Assembly: GCF_002914525.1 (NCBI RefSeq)
Contig: NZ_LODW01000063.1
Span: 1 to 64,000 of the forward strand
Length of the DNA: 64,000 bases
Origin: Rhizobium hidalgonense
GTDB lineage: Bacteria; Pseudomonadota; Alphaproteobacteria; Rhizobiales; Rhizobiaceae
Direction of reading: 5' to 3'
A program made the position numbers and the translations under genes. Of the stretch, positions 25,220-34,402 are shown piece by piece; the stretch's first letter is position 1, and every line of letters starts with the position of its first letter. The notes beneath the pieces were generated by a model that was given only the letters and a program-made list of their open reading frames with translations, was not told the origin of the DNA and made no database searches.

Positions 25220-25597
25220 CCAAATAGCTAGAAGGGATCACTAGCAGGGGAGCATAAACCAAACGAAAACACGTATGGTTGCGTTCTCATTAAATCGCAT
25301 TCCGGGTGAGGCTGAAGCCCGGGACTCCGGCGCTTCCGCGCGAGATGATGTCGGCGCCTCCGCGATCGAGCTCTCGCAACGAGGACATCCTTGACCCGCC
25401 CCTGAGAAACATAAGATAGAAATAATAGGCAGGTTTATTGATGAGGCCAGCAATCTTGTTTTCCCAGTGGGATATCGACGTGCAGAACATGCAGCCGACA
25501 AGGTCACTGGAATCCAGAATCTATTCCGTCTATGCCGGCTCGGCAATTCCTCCTATCCCGAAGCCAAACGCCAGTCTGCTTCGCCTTCCGCCGCCGG
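25220..25597. other. intergenic, no gene recognised
   Basis: About 380 bases between the TadG-like gene and the transglutaminase gene. Open frames on both strands are short, lack ribosome binding sites and show no domain. I looked for the Anbu proteasome-like gene that often follows transglutaminase in this type of operon; its N-terminal pattern is not here. No repeat or terminator with a T tract was found. Confidence 0.5.
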
Positions 25598-26422
25598 TCA
25601 GCTCTGGCTCTGGCTTTGCATCTGTCCGCCGTCCTCGACCTTTACGGTGACTGACAGCGTTTCGCCCGGCGTGCCGATGCGCATGCCTGAAATCGGGGCG
25701 GCGTCGCGGTAGCAGAGACCGGAGGCGATCCTGATGTAACGCACATCCGGGCAGATCTCGTTGGCTGGGTCGAAACCGACCCAGCCGAGGCCGGGAATAT
25801 GGGCTTCGGCCCAGGCATGGGTCGCCGCCTGTTCGACCTTTTCCTCCATCATCAGATAGCCCGAGACATAACGGGCCGGCACCTGCAGGGCGCGGGCGGC
25901 GGCAATGAAGATGTGGGCATGGTCCTGGCAGACGCCGCTCTTCTTCTCCAGCGCCTGTTCGGCCGTCGTCTCGGTGTTGCTGGTGCCCGGTCTATAGGCG
26001 ACCGACTCATGGATTGCCGCCATCAGCGCATGCATGCGGGCGAGCTCGTTGTCGCCGCCGATGCCCTTGATCAGTTCCTTGACCAGCTTGCCGCTCCTGG
26101 TCAGCGTTGTCTCCCGCAGGAAGAGCCAGAGCGGGCAGAAGCCGGTATGCGGGCCGGTGACGCCGTTATTGTCCGCCGTCTCGACCTCGCCTTCGGCCAG
26201 AATGCGCGTCACATGCTGGGCGCCTTCCAGCGAGACCAGATTGACGTGGTTGCCATACTGATCGTCATATTCCACCTCGGGGATAGCGCCCTCGACGTTC
26301 AGCGACCAGCTGAGCACTTTCTGGACGGCTGAGGTCGGCGGCGTCAGCCGCAGCCGTTGCAGCGAGAATTGCGCCGGTTCGTCGTAGCGGTATTCGGTGA
26401 GGTGGCTGATCTTCAGTCTCAT
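25598..26422 (-). CDS. transglutaminase-like cysteine protease family protein
   Basis: 274 residues, cytoplasmic. The N-terminal bacterial transglutaminase-like domain opens with LKISHLTEYRYDEPAQFSLQRLRL. The core carries Cys in KKSGVCQDHAH, His in AATHAWAEAHIPG and Asp in WVGFDPANE, a complete Cys-His-Asp triad. It is the third gene after an ATP-grasp and an alpha-E gene on the same strand (12 bases after alpha-E). That trio is widely conserved and was predicted from comparative genomics to make and process peptide-like amide bonds. The substrate is unknown. Confidence 0.85.
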   Translation of the reverse strand: MRLKISHLTEYRYDEPAQFSLQRLRLTPPTSAVQKVLSWSLNVEGAIPEVEYDDQYGNHVNLVSLEGAQHVTRILAEGEVETADNNGVTGPHTGFCPLWLFLRETTLTRSGKLVKELIKGIGGDNELARMHALMAAIHESVAYRPGTSNTETTAEQALEKKSGVCQDHAHIFIAAARALQVPARYVSGYLMMEEKVEQAATHAWAEAHIPGLGWVGFDPANEICPDVRYIRIASGLCYRDAAPISGMRIGTPGETLSVTVKVEDGGQMQSQSQS

Positions 26423-26434
26423 GTTCTGATCCGC

Positions 26435-27376
26435 TTAAACGTAGAACCGGTAGCCGTCGGAAATTTCGGCGCCGAGCTGATTGTTGCGCGAGACGAAATC
26501 CTCAAGGAATTCATGCAGGCCTTGATCCATGATGTCGCGGATCGCCCGCGTCTGCAGTGTGGTACGGATCGCATCGGCCGTATCGTGGGCAGGCAGTCGC
26601 GCCTCATAATCCTGGGCGAGATAGCCAAGATTACTGACGATCTTCTCGTAACAATAGGCAAGCGAGCGCGGCATTTGGACGTTCAGCGTCAGGAAGTCGG
26701 CGATGTTCATCGCCCGGTATTCGCCGTCATAGGCCCAGCTATAGGCACGGTGGGCGGAAACCGAACGCAGGATCGATTCCCACTGGACGTTGTCGAGCGA
26801 GGAGCCGACCGCCGAGACTGAAGGCAGCAGGACGTAATATTTCACGTCAAGGATGCGGCTCGTATTGTCGGCCCGCTCGATGAAGGTGCCGATGCGGGCA
26901 AAATTATAGAGTTCGTTGCGCAGCGTCGAGCCATGAAAGGCGCCGCGGATGAGGCCGGCGCGACGCTTGATGGCGTCGATCACCTCCGGCATTTCGGCCG
27001 GCTTCACGCGCTTTTCGAGCAGCGACTTCAGGTCGATCCAGCATTCGTTGGTCGCTTCCCAGGTTTCCCGCGTCAGCGCCGTGCGCACCATGCGGGCGTT
27101 GTTGCGGCCGGACTCGATGCAGGACATGACGCTCGACGGGTTGGCCCGATCGCGCAGCAGATAGTCGATTGCCTCGGCATTGGTTAGCTTCGTATGGCTT
27201 TCGTCATAGGCCTCGCGCACGCCGGCACTTTGCAGCACGCCATCCCAGTTGTCGTCGCCGGCGCTGCTGCGGGTCAGCGACATGCGCAGTCCGGCATCGA
27301 CCAGGCGGGCGATATTTTCGGCGCGCTCGATGTAGCGGAACATCCAATAGAGGCCGTTTGCAGTTCTTCCGAGCAT
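26435..27376 (-). CDS. alpha-E domain protein (DUF403)
   Basis: 313 residues, mostly alpha-helical, opening with LGRTANGLYWMFRYIERAENIARLVDAGLRM, the hallmark of the alpha-E family. Conserved later stretches include CWIDLKSLLEKR, FARIGTFIERADNTSRILDVKYYVLLPS and the ER-rich helices. It has no known catalytic activity and is expected to partner the ATP-grasp enzyme encoded just before it. The ATG at 27376 overlaps that gene's stop (ATGA), so the two are translationally coupled. A longer open frame reaching 27850 is only a shadow of the ATP-grasp gene. Confidence 0.88.
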   Translation of the reverse strand: MLGRTANGLYWMFRYIERAENIARLVDAGLRMSLTRSSAGDDNWDGVLQSAGVREAYDESHTKLTNAEAIDYLLRDRANPSSVMSCIESGRNNARMVRTALTRETWEATNECWIDLKSLLEKRVKPAEMPEVIDAIKRRAGLIRGAFHGSTLRNELYNFARIGTFIERADNTSRILDVKYYVLLPSVSAVGSSLDNVQWESILRSVSAHRAYSWAYDGEYRAMNIADFLTLNVQMPRSLAYCYEKIVSNLGYLAQDYEARLPAHDTADAIRTTLQTRAIRDIMDQGLHEFLEDFVSRNNQLGAEISDGYRFYV

Positions 27377-28785
27377 CAGTCCTCCAATACCCAGGTGTCT
27401 TTGGTGCCGCCGCCCTGACTGGAATTGACCACCAGCGAGCCCTGCTTCAACGCGACGCGGGTGAGCCCGCCCGGAATGATCTGAACCTTGTCCGACACGA
27501 GCACATAGGGGCGAAGGTCGACATGGCGTGGCGCAATGCCCTTGTTGACGAGGATCGGCACGGTGGAGAGCGACAGCGTCGGCTGGGCGATATAGTTGTT
27601 CGGCTTGGCCTTCAGCTTCTCGGCGAAATCGGCGCGCTCCTTCTTCGATGCGGTCGGTCCCACAAGCATGCCGTAGCCGCCGGAGCCGTGTACTTCCTTG
27701 ACGACCAGCTCTTCGAGGTGCTCGAGCACGTATTTCAGGCTTGATGGTTCCGAACAGCGCCAGGTCGGCACGTTTTCGAGCAGCGCCTTGCTGCCGGTGT
27801 AGAATTCGACGATCTCCGGCATATAGGAATAGATCGCCTTGTCGTCGCAAATGCCGGTGCCCGGCGCGTTGGCGATCGTGATATTGCCGGAGCGGTAGAC
27901 ATCCATGATGCCGGGGATGCCGAGCGCCGAATCGGCCCTGAAGGTCAGCGGATCGAGGAAATCGTCGTCGACGCGGCGATAGAGCACGTCGATCGCCTCG
28001 TAACCGCGGGTCGTGCGCATCTTCACCTTGCCGTCGATCACGCGCAGATCCGAGCCCTCGACCAGTTCGACGCCCATCATGTCGGCAAGGAAGGAATGCT
28101 CGTAATAGGCCGAATTGTAGATGCCTGGGGTGAGCACCGCGACGCGCGGCTTGCCGGCGCAGCCGGGAGGCGCGAGCGAAGCGAGGCTCTGGCGCAAGAG
28201 ATAGGGATAGTCCTCTACGCGCTGCACCTTGTTCTTGTGGAACAGCTCCGGGAACATCTGCATCATGGTTTCCCGGTTTTCCAGCATGTAGCTGACGCCG
28301 GAAGGCGTGCGGGCATTATCCTCCAGCACGTAGAATTGATCCTCGCCGGTGCGCACGATATCGGTGCCGACGATATGGGTGTAGACGCCGCCGGGCGGGC
28401 GGAAGCCGATCATCTCTGGGATGAAGGTAACGTTGTTTTCGATCAGTTCGCGCGGCACGCGGCCGGCGCGGATGATCTCCTGCTTATGATAGATATCATC
28501 GAGAAAGGCGTTGAGTGCGATCACCCGCTGCTCGATGCCCTGGGCAAGCTTGCGCCATTCACGAGCGGAGATGATGCGGGGAATGATGTCGAAAGGAATG
28601 AGCTTTTCGGAGCTGTCGGCATGGCCGTAAACTGCGAAGGTGATGCCGGTCTTCCGGAAAATATTCTCCGCATCGCGGGACTTGGCAATCAGATGCGACC
28701 GGTCTTGACTGTTGTACCACTCAAAATATTTTTCATATGGCGGGCGAGGACTTTCGTCCCCGGTAATCATTTCGTCAAATGCCAA
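27376..28785 (-). CDS. circularly permuted ATP-grasp type 2 protein (DUF404/407)
   Basis: 469 residues. Family landmarks are PRELIENNVTFIPEMIGFRPPGGVYTHIVGTDIVR, VLEDNARTPSGVSYMLENR, VEGSDLRVIDGKV, NAPGTGICDDKAIYSYMPE and VVKEVHGSGGYGMLVGP. They include the acidic metal ligands and the glycine-rich loop of the permuted ATP-grasp fold. It is predicted to activate a carboxylate with ATP and form an amide bond; no substrate is known. I choose the TTG at 28785 (LAFDEMITG), preceded by GGGGAGC, since homologues start near FDEM; an ATG at 28770 is the alternative. First gene of the trio. Confidence 0.85.
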   Translation of the reverse strand: MAFDEMITGDESPRPPYEKYFEWYNSQDRSHLIAKSRDAENIFRKTGITFAVYGHADSSEKLIPFDIIPRIISAREWRKLAQGIEQRVIALNAFLDDIYHKQEIIRAGRVPRELIENNVTFIPEMIGFRPPGGVYTHIVGTDIVRTGEDQFYVLEDNARTPSGVSYMLENRETMMQMFPELFHKNKVQRVEDYPYLLRQSLASLAPPGCAGKPRVAVLTPGIYNSAYYEHSFLADMMGVELVEGSDLRVIDGKVKMRTTRGYEAIDVLYRRVDDDFLDPLTFRADSALGIPGIMDVYRSGNITIANAPGTGICDDKAIYSYMPEIVEFYTGSKALLENVPTWRCSEPSSLKYVLEHLEELVVKEVHGSGGYGMLVGPTASKKERADFAEKLKAKPNNYIAQPTLSLSTVPILVNKGIAPRHVDLRPYVLVSDKVQIIPGGLTRVALKQGSLVVNSSQGGGTKDTWVLED

Positions 28786-29193
28786 AGGTGCGGCTCCCCT
28801 TTTTTGTTCATTTGAATACAACGCAAATTGCAATGCAAGAACCATGCGCAGTTCGAGGAAAAGATTTTGCGTTGCGGGAAAAGGGGAGGATGCGGGCGTT
28901 TGAAGTGGTGCGGCGCAGTGGTTGTTCCGCAATGGCTGCGCAAAATGTGGGCAGGTGATGGTTTTTCGGTCGGTCGCGATGGTTAGGCTGGCGGAACCGC
29001 ACACATCCTGTGACGAGGAGGGGGGCACACGGCGCGCCCGTTCTGCACTCGTCACAGGAACCGCGCCGGTTCCACTCGTCGCTCGTACCCACCCATCAGC
29101 TAAATTTCAAATAAGCATCAATGCTTCGCCTTTGACTGCGACTGCCGGGTGCGGCTATCAGCACGGCGAAACCTCCTCTTCCCGAGCAGCCTT
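28786..29193. other. divergent intergenic region with a 12-base inverted repeat
   Basis: About 400 bases between the ATP-grasp gene and the EamA gene, which must hold both promoters. TCCTGTGACGAG at 29006-29017 is repeated inverted as CTCGTCACAGGA at 29048-29059, 30 bases apart. Open frames in this stretch have no ribosome binding site. I could not define -35/-10 boxes. Confidence 0.5.
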
Positions 29194-30093
29194 ATGTCCC
29201 TCGATCGCCTTGCCCCCGCTCTCTTCGTCCTACTCTGGTCCACGGGCTGGGTGGTGGCGAAATATGCGGCGCTGCATTCCGAGCCCTTCACCTTTCTTTC
29301 AATACGCTATGGGCTGTCGGCGCTCGCTTTCCTGGCGCTTTGCCTGGTGGCGCGGGCGCAATGGCCGAAGAGCCGGGCGACGGCGCTGCGTGCCGTCTAT
29401 TCCGGCTTCTTCCTTCACGGTTTTTATCTCGCCGGCCTCTGGTGGGCGATCGCCAATGGCGTGCCGGCCGGCATATCGGGCATCATCGCCGCGCTGCAGC
29501 CGCTGATGACGGCGATGGCGGCGCCTTTTCTCGTCGGCGAGCGGTTGCAGCAGACACAGAAATTCGGCCTTGGCCTCGGCTTCATCGGCATTGCCATCGC
29601 CATTTCGCCGAAGCTGTTCGATTCGGCGACTGCCGATCTCACCCATGCCGCTCTGCCGCTGGCGATCAACCTTATCGCCATGGGTTCCGTCACCTACGGC
29701 ACGCTCTATCAGAAGAAACACCTGCAATCCGGCGACCTCCGGACCATCGCGACGCTGCAATATATCGGCGCACTGATCCTCACTTTGCCGCTGTCGCTGA
29801 TCTTCGAACACCAGTATTTCGACGGTACCGCGCGGGCCTATGGCGCGCTCGTCTGGTCGGTCTTCGGCCTGTCGATGGGTGGTGTCGGGCTGCTGCTTTA
29901 TCTGATCCGCCGGGGGCAGGTCTCTCGCGCCGCTTCGCTCATCTACCTGATGCCGCCAGCCGTCGCGCTCGAAGCTTTCATCGCCTTCGGGGAGCCGCTG
30001 ACCCTGCCTTTGATTCTGGGGACGGTGGTGGTGGTGACGGGCGTCTATCTGACCAACCGTAGGACAGTCGAGCGTAGGCCTGCCGAGGCGTAA
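29194..30093 (+). CDS. EamA/DMT-family transporter
   Basis: 299 residues with about ten hydrophobic segments arranged as two EamA repeats. The first starts at LAPALFVLLWSTGWVVAKY and the second at PLAINLIAMGSVTYGTLYQKKH. The GISGIIAALQPLMTAMAAP stretch and the late VALEAFIAFGEPL segment are typical of drug/metabolite exporters. The substrate cannot be read from sequence. Start ATG 29194; the ribosome site is weak. It converges on the RhlE gene, with a shared terminator between them. Confidence 0.82.
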   Translation: MSLDRLAPALFVLLWSTGWVVAKYAALHSEPFTFLSIRYGLSALAFLALCLVARAQWPKSRATALRAVYSGFFLHGFYLAGLWWAIANGVPAGISGIIAALQPLMTAMAAPFLVGERLQQTQKFGLGLGFIGIAIAISPKLFDSATADLTHAALPLAINLIAMGSVTYGTLYQKKHLQSGDLRTIATLQYIGALILTLPLSLIFEHQYFDGTARAYGALVWSVFGLSMGGVGLLLYLIRRGQVSRAASLIYLMPPAVALEAFIAFGEPLTLPLILGTVVVVTGVYLTNRRTVERRPAEA

Positions 30094-30095
30094 GA

Positions 30096-30120
30096 AAAGG
30101 CCGGGACATGCCCGGCCTTT
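30096..30120. terminator. bidirectional terminator between EamA gene and rhlE
   Basis: AAAGGCCGGG, five bases and CCCGGCCTTT form a ten-pair stem with A and T runs at its ends. It lies between two convergent stop codons (30093 and 30143), which fits a terminator used from both sides. Confidence 0.75.
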
Positions 30121-30142
30121 CCGATTTTCAGTCAACTGAGAC

Positions 30143-31786
30143 TCACGCGCGTTCGCGACGCTGGCCACCGCCATTGCGGGCGCCGGAGCCGCCACGGCGA
30201 TTGCCGCCGTTGCCGTCGCGGCGTGGTTCGCCGCCCTGGGCCTGTTGCGGGCCGCGGTCCTCGCCGTGCTTGCGGGCCGGACGGCCGTGGGCATGGCGGC
30301 CGTTGCCGCGGTGATGGCCGCTCGGCTCGCCATTGGCATGGTGGCCATTGGGGCCGTTATGGGCAGGACGCTGAGGCTTCGCCGAGGGGCGGAAGTCGGA
30401 GGTCGAGACCAGATCGTTGTCGGGGCCGAGATTCGGGGCGGCTTCGCCGCGGCGCTGGCCGCGGAAATCCTCATTGCGAGCCGTGCGTTCGGGCCGCGGA
30501 CGGCGCTCTTGGCGGTTGCCGCGATGCTCGGAGCGACCTTCGCCGCCGCGGCCTTCGCCACCGCGACCCTCGCCGCCGCGACCCTGGCCGTTGCCGCGAT
30601 TGCGGTTGTTGCCATTGCCGTTGGCGCGGCGCGGGCCGGCGGCGCCGATATGTGCCGGCGCTTCGCCGCTGGCGACCGTAATGTCGATGCCCATCAGGCG
30701 CTCGATGTCACGCAGCAGCCTGGCTTCGTCAGGAGCGCAGAACGCAATCGCGATGCCGTCGCGGCCGGCGCGCGCCGTGCGGCCGATGCGATGGACATAG
30801 GCGTCCGGCACTTCGGGCAGGTCGTAGTTGTATACGTGGCTGACGGCCGGAATGTCGATGCCGCGGGCGGCGACATCGGTGGCAATCAGCGTCTTGATGC
30901 TGCCATCACGAAAGGCTTTCAGCGCCCGCTCGCGCTGACCCTGGCTCTTGTTACCGTGGATGGAGGCGACGGAATAGCCGATATTCTCGAGATGCTTCAT
31001 CAGCTTCTCGGCACCGTGCTTGGTGCGCAGGAAGACGATGGCGCGGCCGTCCGGGTTTTCGGTCAGCGACTTGCGGAGCAGTTCCGTCTTGTCGTTCTTG
31101 CCGCCGACGAAATGCACATACTGCTCGACCTTGTCGGCAGCCTTGCCGGGTGGCGTGACTTCGACCGTAACGGGATCGACCAGATACTCGCCGGCGAGAT
31201 CGGCGATCGACTTCGGCATGGTGGCCGAAAACAGCATGGTCTGGCGCTTTTTCGGCACCAGCTTTGCGATCTTGCGCAGATCGTGCACGAAGCCGAGGTC
31301 GAGCATCTGATCGGCTTCGTCAAGCACGAGATAACGCACTGTCGTCAGCGTAATCGCACGACGGTTGACGAGGTCGAGTAGTCGGCCGGGCGTGGCGACC
31401 AGGACATCGGTGCCTTTTTCGAGCTGAAGCTGCTGCTTGTTGATCGAGACGCCGCCGACGACGACGTTGACGCGCAGATGCGACTTGCGGATAAACTTCT
31501 TCAGGTTTTCGGCGATCTGGTTCACCAGCTCGCGGGTCGGCGCGAGGATGAGGGTCCGCGTCGTGCGGTTGTCGGGACGGCGTTCGTCGGCGAGCAGCTT
31601 TTCGATGAGCGGCAGGCCAAAGGCGGCAGTCTTGCCGGTGCCGGTCTGCGCAAGGCCGATCAGGTCGCGGCCTTCAAGCAGGAGGGGAATGGCCTGTTCC
31701 TGGATCGGCGTCGGCGTTTCGATGCCGAGCTGGAACAAGGTGGCGACGATCGGCTTGGAGACACCAAGCGATTCAAAATTAGTCAA
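30143..31786 (-). CDS. rhlE: DEAD-box RNA helicase RhlE
   Basis: 547 residues. The helicase core carries the Q motif PTPIQEQAIP, motif I AQTGTGKT, PTRELV, TPGRLLD, DEAD, SAT, and the second-domain motifs TDVAARGIDIP and HRIGRTARAG. It unwinds structured RNA, for example in ribosome assembly or cold adaptation. The last 170 residues are a disordered Arg/Gly/Asn-rich tail with three tandem GRGGE units, likely an RNA-binding extension. Start TTG at 31786 (LTNFESLG) with AAAGG eight bases upstream; the frame is open further to 31924 but lacks a site, and the near ATG is out of frame. Confidence 0.9.
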   Translation of the reverse strand: MTNFESLGVSKPIVATLFQLGIETPTPIQEQAIPLLLEGRDLIGLAQTGTGKTAAFGLPLIEKLLADERRPDNRTTRTLILAPTRELVNQIAENLKKFIRKSHLRVNVVVGGVSINKQQLQLEKGTDVLVATPGRLLDLVNRRAITLTTVRYLVLDEADQMLDLGFVHDLRKIAKLVPKKRQTMLFSATMPKSIADLAGEYLVDPVTVEVTPPGKAADKVEQYVHFVGGKNDKTELLRKSLTENPDGRAIVFLRTKHGAEKLMKHLENIGYSVASIHGNKSQGQRERALKAFRDGSIKTLIATDVAARGIDIPAVSHVYNYDLPEVPDAYVHRIGRTARAGRDGIAIAFCAPDEARLLRDIERLMGIDITVASGEAPAHIGAAGPRRANGNGNNRNRGNGQGRGGEGRGGEGRGGEGRSEHRGNRQERRPRPERTARNEDFRGQRRGEAAPNLGPDNDLVSTSDFRPSAKPQRPAHNGPNGHHANGEPSGHHRGNGRHAHGRPARKHGEDRGPQQAQGGEPRRDGNGGNRRGGSGARNGGGQRRERA

Positions 31787-32081
31787 GGCATAACCTTTCG
31801 GGGCGCCACAACGACTAGCGCCGGAACGCACCATGCGATCCGGTTTCATTCTGGCGTCAAGAACCCCGCGTGAAGTGGGAACTTGCAAGTTGGAAAAAGC
31901 TTTCCAGCGCTTCTGGCCGCTCATTGGGAGTGCGGCGCTCTATCGAAATGCGCTTTTGTCCCTTCTTCCTGCGTTTCGTATTTTCTAGCAGGGGCACGCT
32001 CACGCGGCGGCCGGAAGGGTGAAAGCTGAGCCGCATTTGGGCTAGTTCGCTGGAAAAGTCAAGTGCAGTGCACAAAAAGCA

Positions 32082-33197
32082 TTAGCTTCGTTCGGGCGAG
32101 GGCATTCTCAGGACGAAACTTTCCGATGCGCTTTCCGCGCCGTTGATCAGGATGGCGATGCGGTGTTCGCCGGGATAATAGCGCCGTGTCGTGATCGGGC
32201 GCATGGCGTGGCGGCGCTCGATTGCGTGGCTCTGCCCGGGTGCCAGTGTAACCGTCTTGCATTTGAAGACCTTGGGCGAAAGAGAGCCGTCGGCCTTCAC
32301 GTGGTGGATGGCATAGTCGATCATCAGCGAGTGCGCGGTCTCGCCGGCATTCGTGACGCGGATTTCGAAATCCAGCCCCTCGCCGAACATCACCTCACCA
32401 TTGAGGAGGCGCAACTCGCATGCAAGTGACGCGGCCGCACCGAAACCGAAATTGGCAAGCGCCCTCGCATGGCCTTTCTTCAGGAGAGTGCGAGAGGCAT
32501 GTTTCAACAGCCGGCGGCGCTCGGCGGACGCGCCCACGATGTGGTCGGCGATGAAGGCGGCGACTAGGTCCGGATGATCTTTGGCGATATCGTTCAGGCT
32601 GTTGGCGACCGAGCGGCGCACATAATCCTCCGGATCATCCATCAGCGCGGTCAGGATCGGCAAGATCGGCGCCGGGTCCTTCACCAGCTGCGGCAGGCGT
32701 ATGGCCCAGGGCAGGCGCGGCCGCGTTCCCTCGCTTGCCAGCCGGCGCACATGATAGTCGGGATCGTCGACCCAGGTGGAGATGGTGGCGAGCGCACGCT
32801 GCTGGTCGCGATGGATGAATTGCCGGATGCCGAATTCCGCGGTGAAATGCGGCGTCAGCGCCTTGAGGAGATCGAGGCCGAGATCGAAATGATCGGGGCC
32901 GTGGGCGGCAATGAACTGGTTGACCGGCAGCAGCATCCAGCCGGAAAGTCCGGGCTTGCCATCGGCGGGCAGGCTCGCCCTCAGGATGGCGGCGGCGTCG
33001 GTAAAATCATCAGGAAGCGTGGCGAACAGGGCGTCGCGGATCAAGGCGGAGCGCTCCATCAGTTCCAGTGCCCCGAGGCCATCGGTTGCCAGCGCCACAA
33101 AACGGCTTCTGTCGTAGAAGGGTGCGTTGGCCGCGATGCGATCGGCGATGTCGGCGATCAGCGCTTCATGCAACAGGTTCTTGAGCGGTTCCGGCAT
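32082..33197 (-). CDS. HEAT-repeat DNA alkylation repair-type (AlkD-like) protein
   Basis: 371 residues. Residues 1 to about 230 are helical repeats. Stretches such as IRQFIHRDQQRALATISTWVDDPDYHVRRLASEGTRPRLPW and DDPEDYVRRSVANSLNDIAKDHPDLV match the AlkC/AlkD class of alkylpurine DNA glycosylase-like proteins. The remaining 130 residues form a beta-rich extension (VKADGSLSPKVFKCKTVTLAPGQSH) typical of a subgroup. Catalytic ability is not certain from sequence. Start ATG 33197 with GAGAGAGGG upstream. Followed by nothing on the same strand within 290 bases; the preceding gene is the lacI-type regulator 19 bases upstream, so the two might be cotranscribed. Confidence 0.75.
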   Translation of the reverse strand: MPEPLKNLLHEALIADIADRIAANAPFYDRSRFVALATDGLGALELMERSALIRDALFATLPDDFTDAAAILRASLPADGKPGLSGWMLLPVNQFIAAHGPDHFDLGLDLLKALTPHFTAEFGIRQFIHRDQQRALATISTWVDDPDYHVRRLASEGTRPRLPWAIRLPQLVKDPAPILPILTALMDDPEDYVRRSVANSLNDIAKDHPDLVAAFIADHIVGASAERRRLLKHASRTLLKKGHARALANFGFGAAASLACELRLLNGEVMFGEGLDFEIRVTNAGETAHSLMIDYAIHHVKADGSLSPKVFKCKTVTLAPGQSHAIERRHAMRPITTRRYYPGEHRIAILINGAESASESFVLRMPSPERS

Positions 33198-33216
33198 GCT
33201 GCCCTCTCTCCATTCT

Positions 33217-34242
33217 TCAGCGTGCCGGCGCTGTCGATTTCCTTGGAATGAGTGTCGGAGCCGATATTCGGATGCGGTCGTCGTCTGAATCGTCACCCGC
33301 AAGAAGATCTAGGGCGTTTGAGGCAATTTGCTCGAACGGCACACGCAACGTCGTGAGTGGTGTGGGGAGGTGACTAACGATCGGAATGTCGTTGTAACCG
33401 ACGATCGAGATGTCCTGCGGCACGGAAAGGCCAAGTTTCGTCAGCCCCGACAAGGCGCCGATGGCGGTATTGTCGTTGACGGTGAAAATAGCGGTGGGGC
33501 GTGGGCTGAGGTTCATCAGAGTCTCGACGGCGACCGCGCCGGACTCGATGCCGAATGTCGAGGGGATGATGTAGGCGGGAGTCGCAGACAGCCCCGCTTC
33601 TTCCAGTGCCTGCTTGAAGCCCTCCACGCGGCCTCGCGAGCTGGAGGCATAGGATGGGCCGGCAATGACGCCGATCCTGCGATGGCCGAGATCAAGGAGG
33701 TGGCGGGCCGCCAGATAGCCGCCCAGCCTGTCATCGCCGACCGACGAGAGGCTGTGGCCATCGGTCCGTAGTGCCAGCACGTAGGGAATGCCGCGTTTGG
33801 CCAGGTCGTCCGGAAAGTCATCGTCTTCCCGTGCCGTCGAAAGGATCAGTCCGTCGACGCCGCGTTTCAGAAGAGACTCGGCCGCCAGCCGGTCCGCCTT
33901 CGGTTTGTCGTCTGTGGTGGCGACGATCGCGAAGCGCCCGGTACGGCTGCAAGCCTTGGCGAGCGCTTCATAAAGCATTGCCATGACCGTGTCGGTGAGC
34001 CTCGGCACGATCACTCCGATGGTCATGGTGTTGCCGCGCCGGAGGCTCGCTGCAGAAACGTCCCGGACATATCCAAGCTCTTTGGCTACTTTGCGCACAC
34101 GGCGCGCGGTTTCGCTGTCGGAGCGCGGAAGCCGCTCATCCAGAATGCGGGAAACAGTGGACTTGGAGACGCCGGCTGCGGCGGCCACGCTGTGAATGGT
34201 GATCCGCGGCTGACCGAAAATCTCATCTGCTTTTGAATTCAT
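33217..34242 (-). CDS. LacI-family transcriptional regulator
   Basis: 341 residues. The N-terminal helix-turn-helix (TIHSVAAAAGVSKSTVSRILDERLPRSDSETARRVRKVAKELGY) plus hinge is followed by a sugar-binding-like domain with TIGVIVPRLTD, GHRRIGVIAG and FTVNDNTAIGAL. It is divergent from a DapA-family gene and an MFS carrier, with a near-perfect LacI-type operator over that promoter. It is therefore expected to repress them until an effector, perhaps their substrate, is bound. Start ATG 34242 with AAAAGG upstream; the longer open frame reaching 34455 overlaps the divergent gene and is rejected. Confidence 0.86.
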   Translation of the reverse strand: MNSKADEIFGQPRITIHSVAAAAGVSKSTVSRILDERLPRSDSETARRVRKVAKELGYVRDVSAASLRRGNTMTIGVIVPRLTDTVMAMLYEALAKACSRTGRFAIVATTDDKPKADRLAAESLLKRGVDGLILSTAREDDDFPDDLAKRGIPYVLALRTDGHSLSSVGDDRLGGYLAARHLLDLGHRRIGVIAGPSYASSSRGRVEGFKQALEEAGLSATPAYIIPSTFGIESGAVAVETLMNLSPRPTAIFTVNDNTAIGALSGLTKLGLSVPQDISIVGYNDIPIVSHLPTPLTTLRVPFEQIASNALDLLAGDDSDDDRIRISAPTLIPRKSTAPAR

Positions 34243-34304
34243 TGAACCTTTTCCGTTCGAGTCGGCAATCGACGTCCATTTCCGAAGATGCACCAAAAAA
34301 GACA

Positions 34305-34348
34305 TTGACTCCAGGGAATTCAAGAACGATAGTGGGAACGTTCCCGCT
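34305..34348 (+). promoter_or_regulatory. promoter and LacI-type operator of the aldolase-MFS unit
   Basis: TTGACT (34305-34310), a 17-base spacer and GATAGT (34328-34333) make a good sigma-70 promoter. AGTGGGAACGTTCCCGCT (34331-34348) overlaps the -10 box; its halves are mirror images except for one pair, with the central CG step that LacI-family proteins contact. A bound repressor would cover the start site. Confidence 0.75.
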
Positions 34349-34402
34349 AACGATCCTAATGGCGATTGCGGTGAACGTCGAACGCATAAGGAGGAGACCA
34401 AG

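Noticed and set aside
26435..27850. 471-codon form of the alpha-E protein
   Set aside because: The first 158 codons lie inside the ATP-grasp gene; the family start and the ATGA overlap support ATG 27376.
30534..30590. Tandem repeat as a possible mobile or CRISPR-like array
   Set aside because: The three near-identical units encode the Gly/Arg-rich tail of RhlE in frame, with no spacers.
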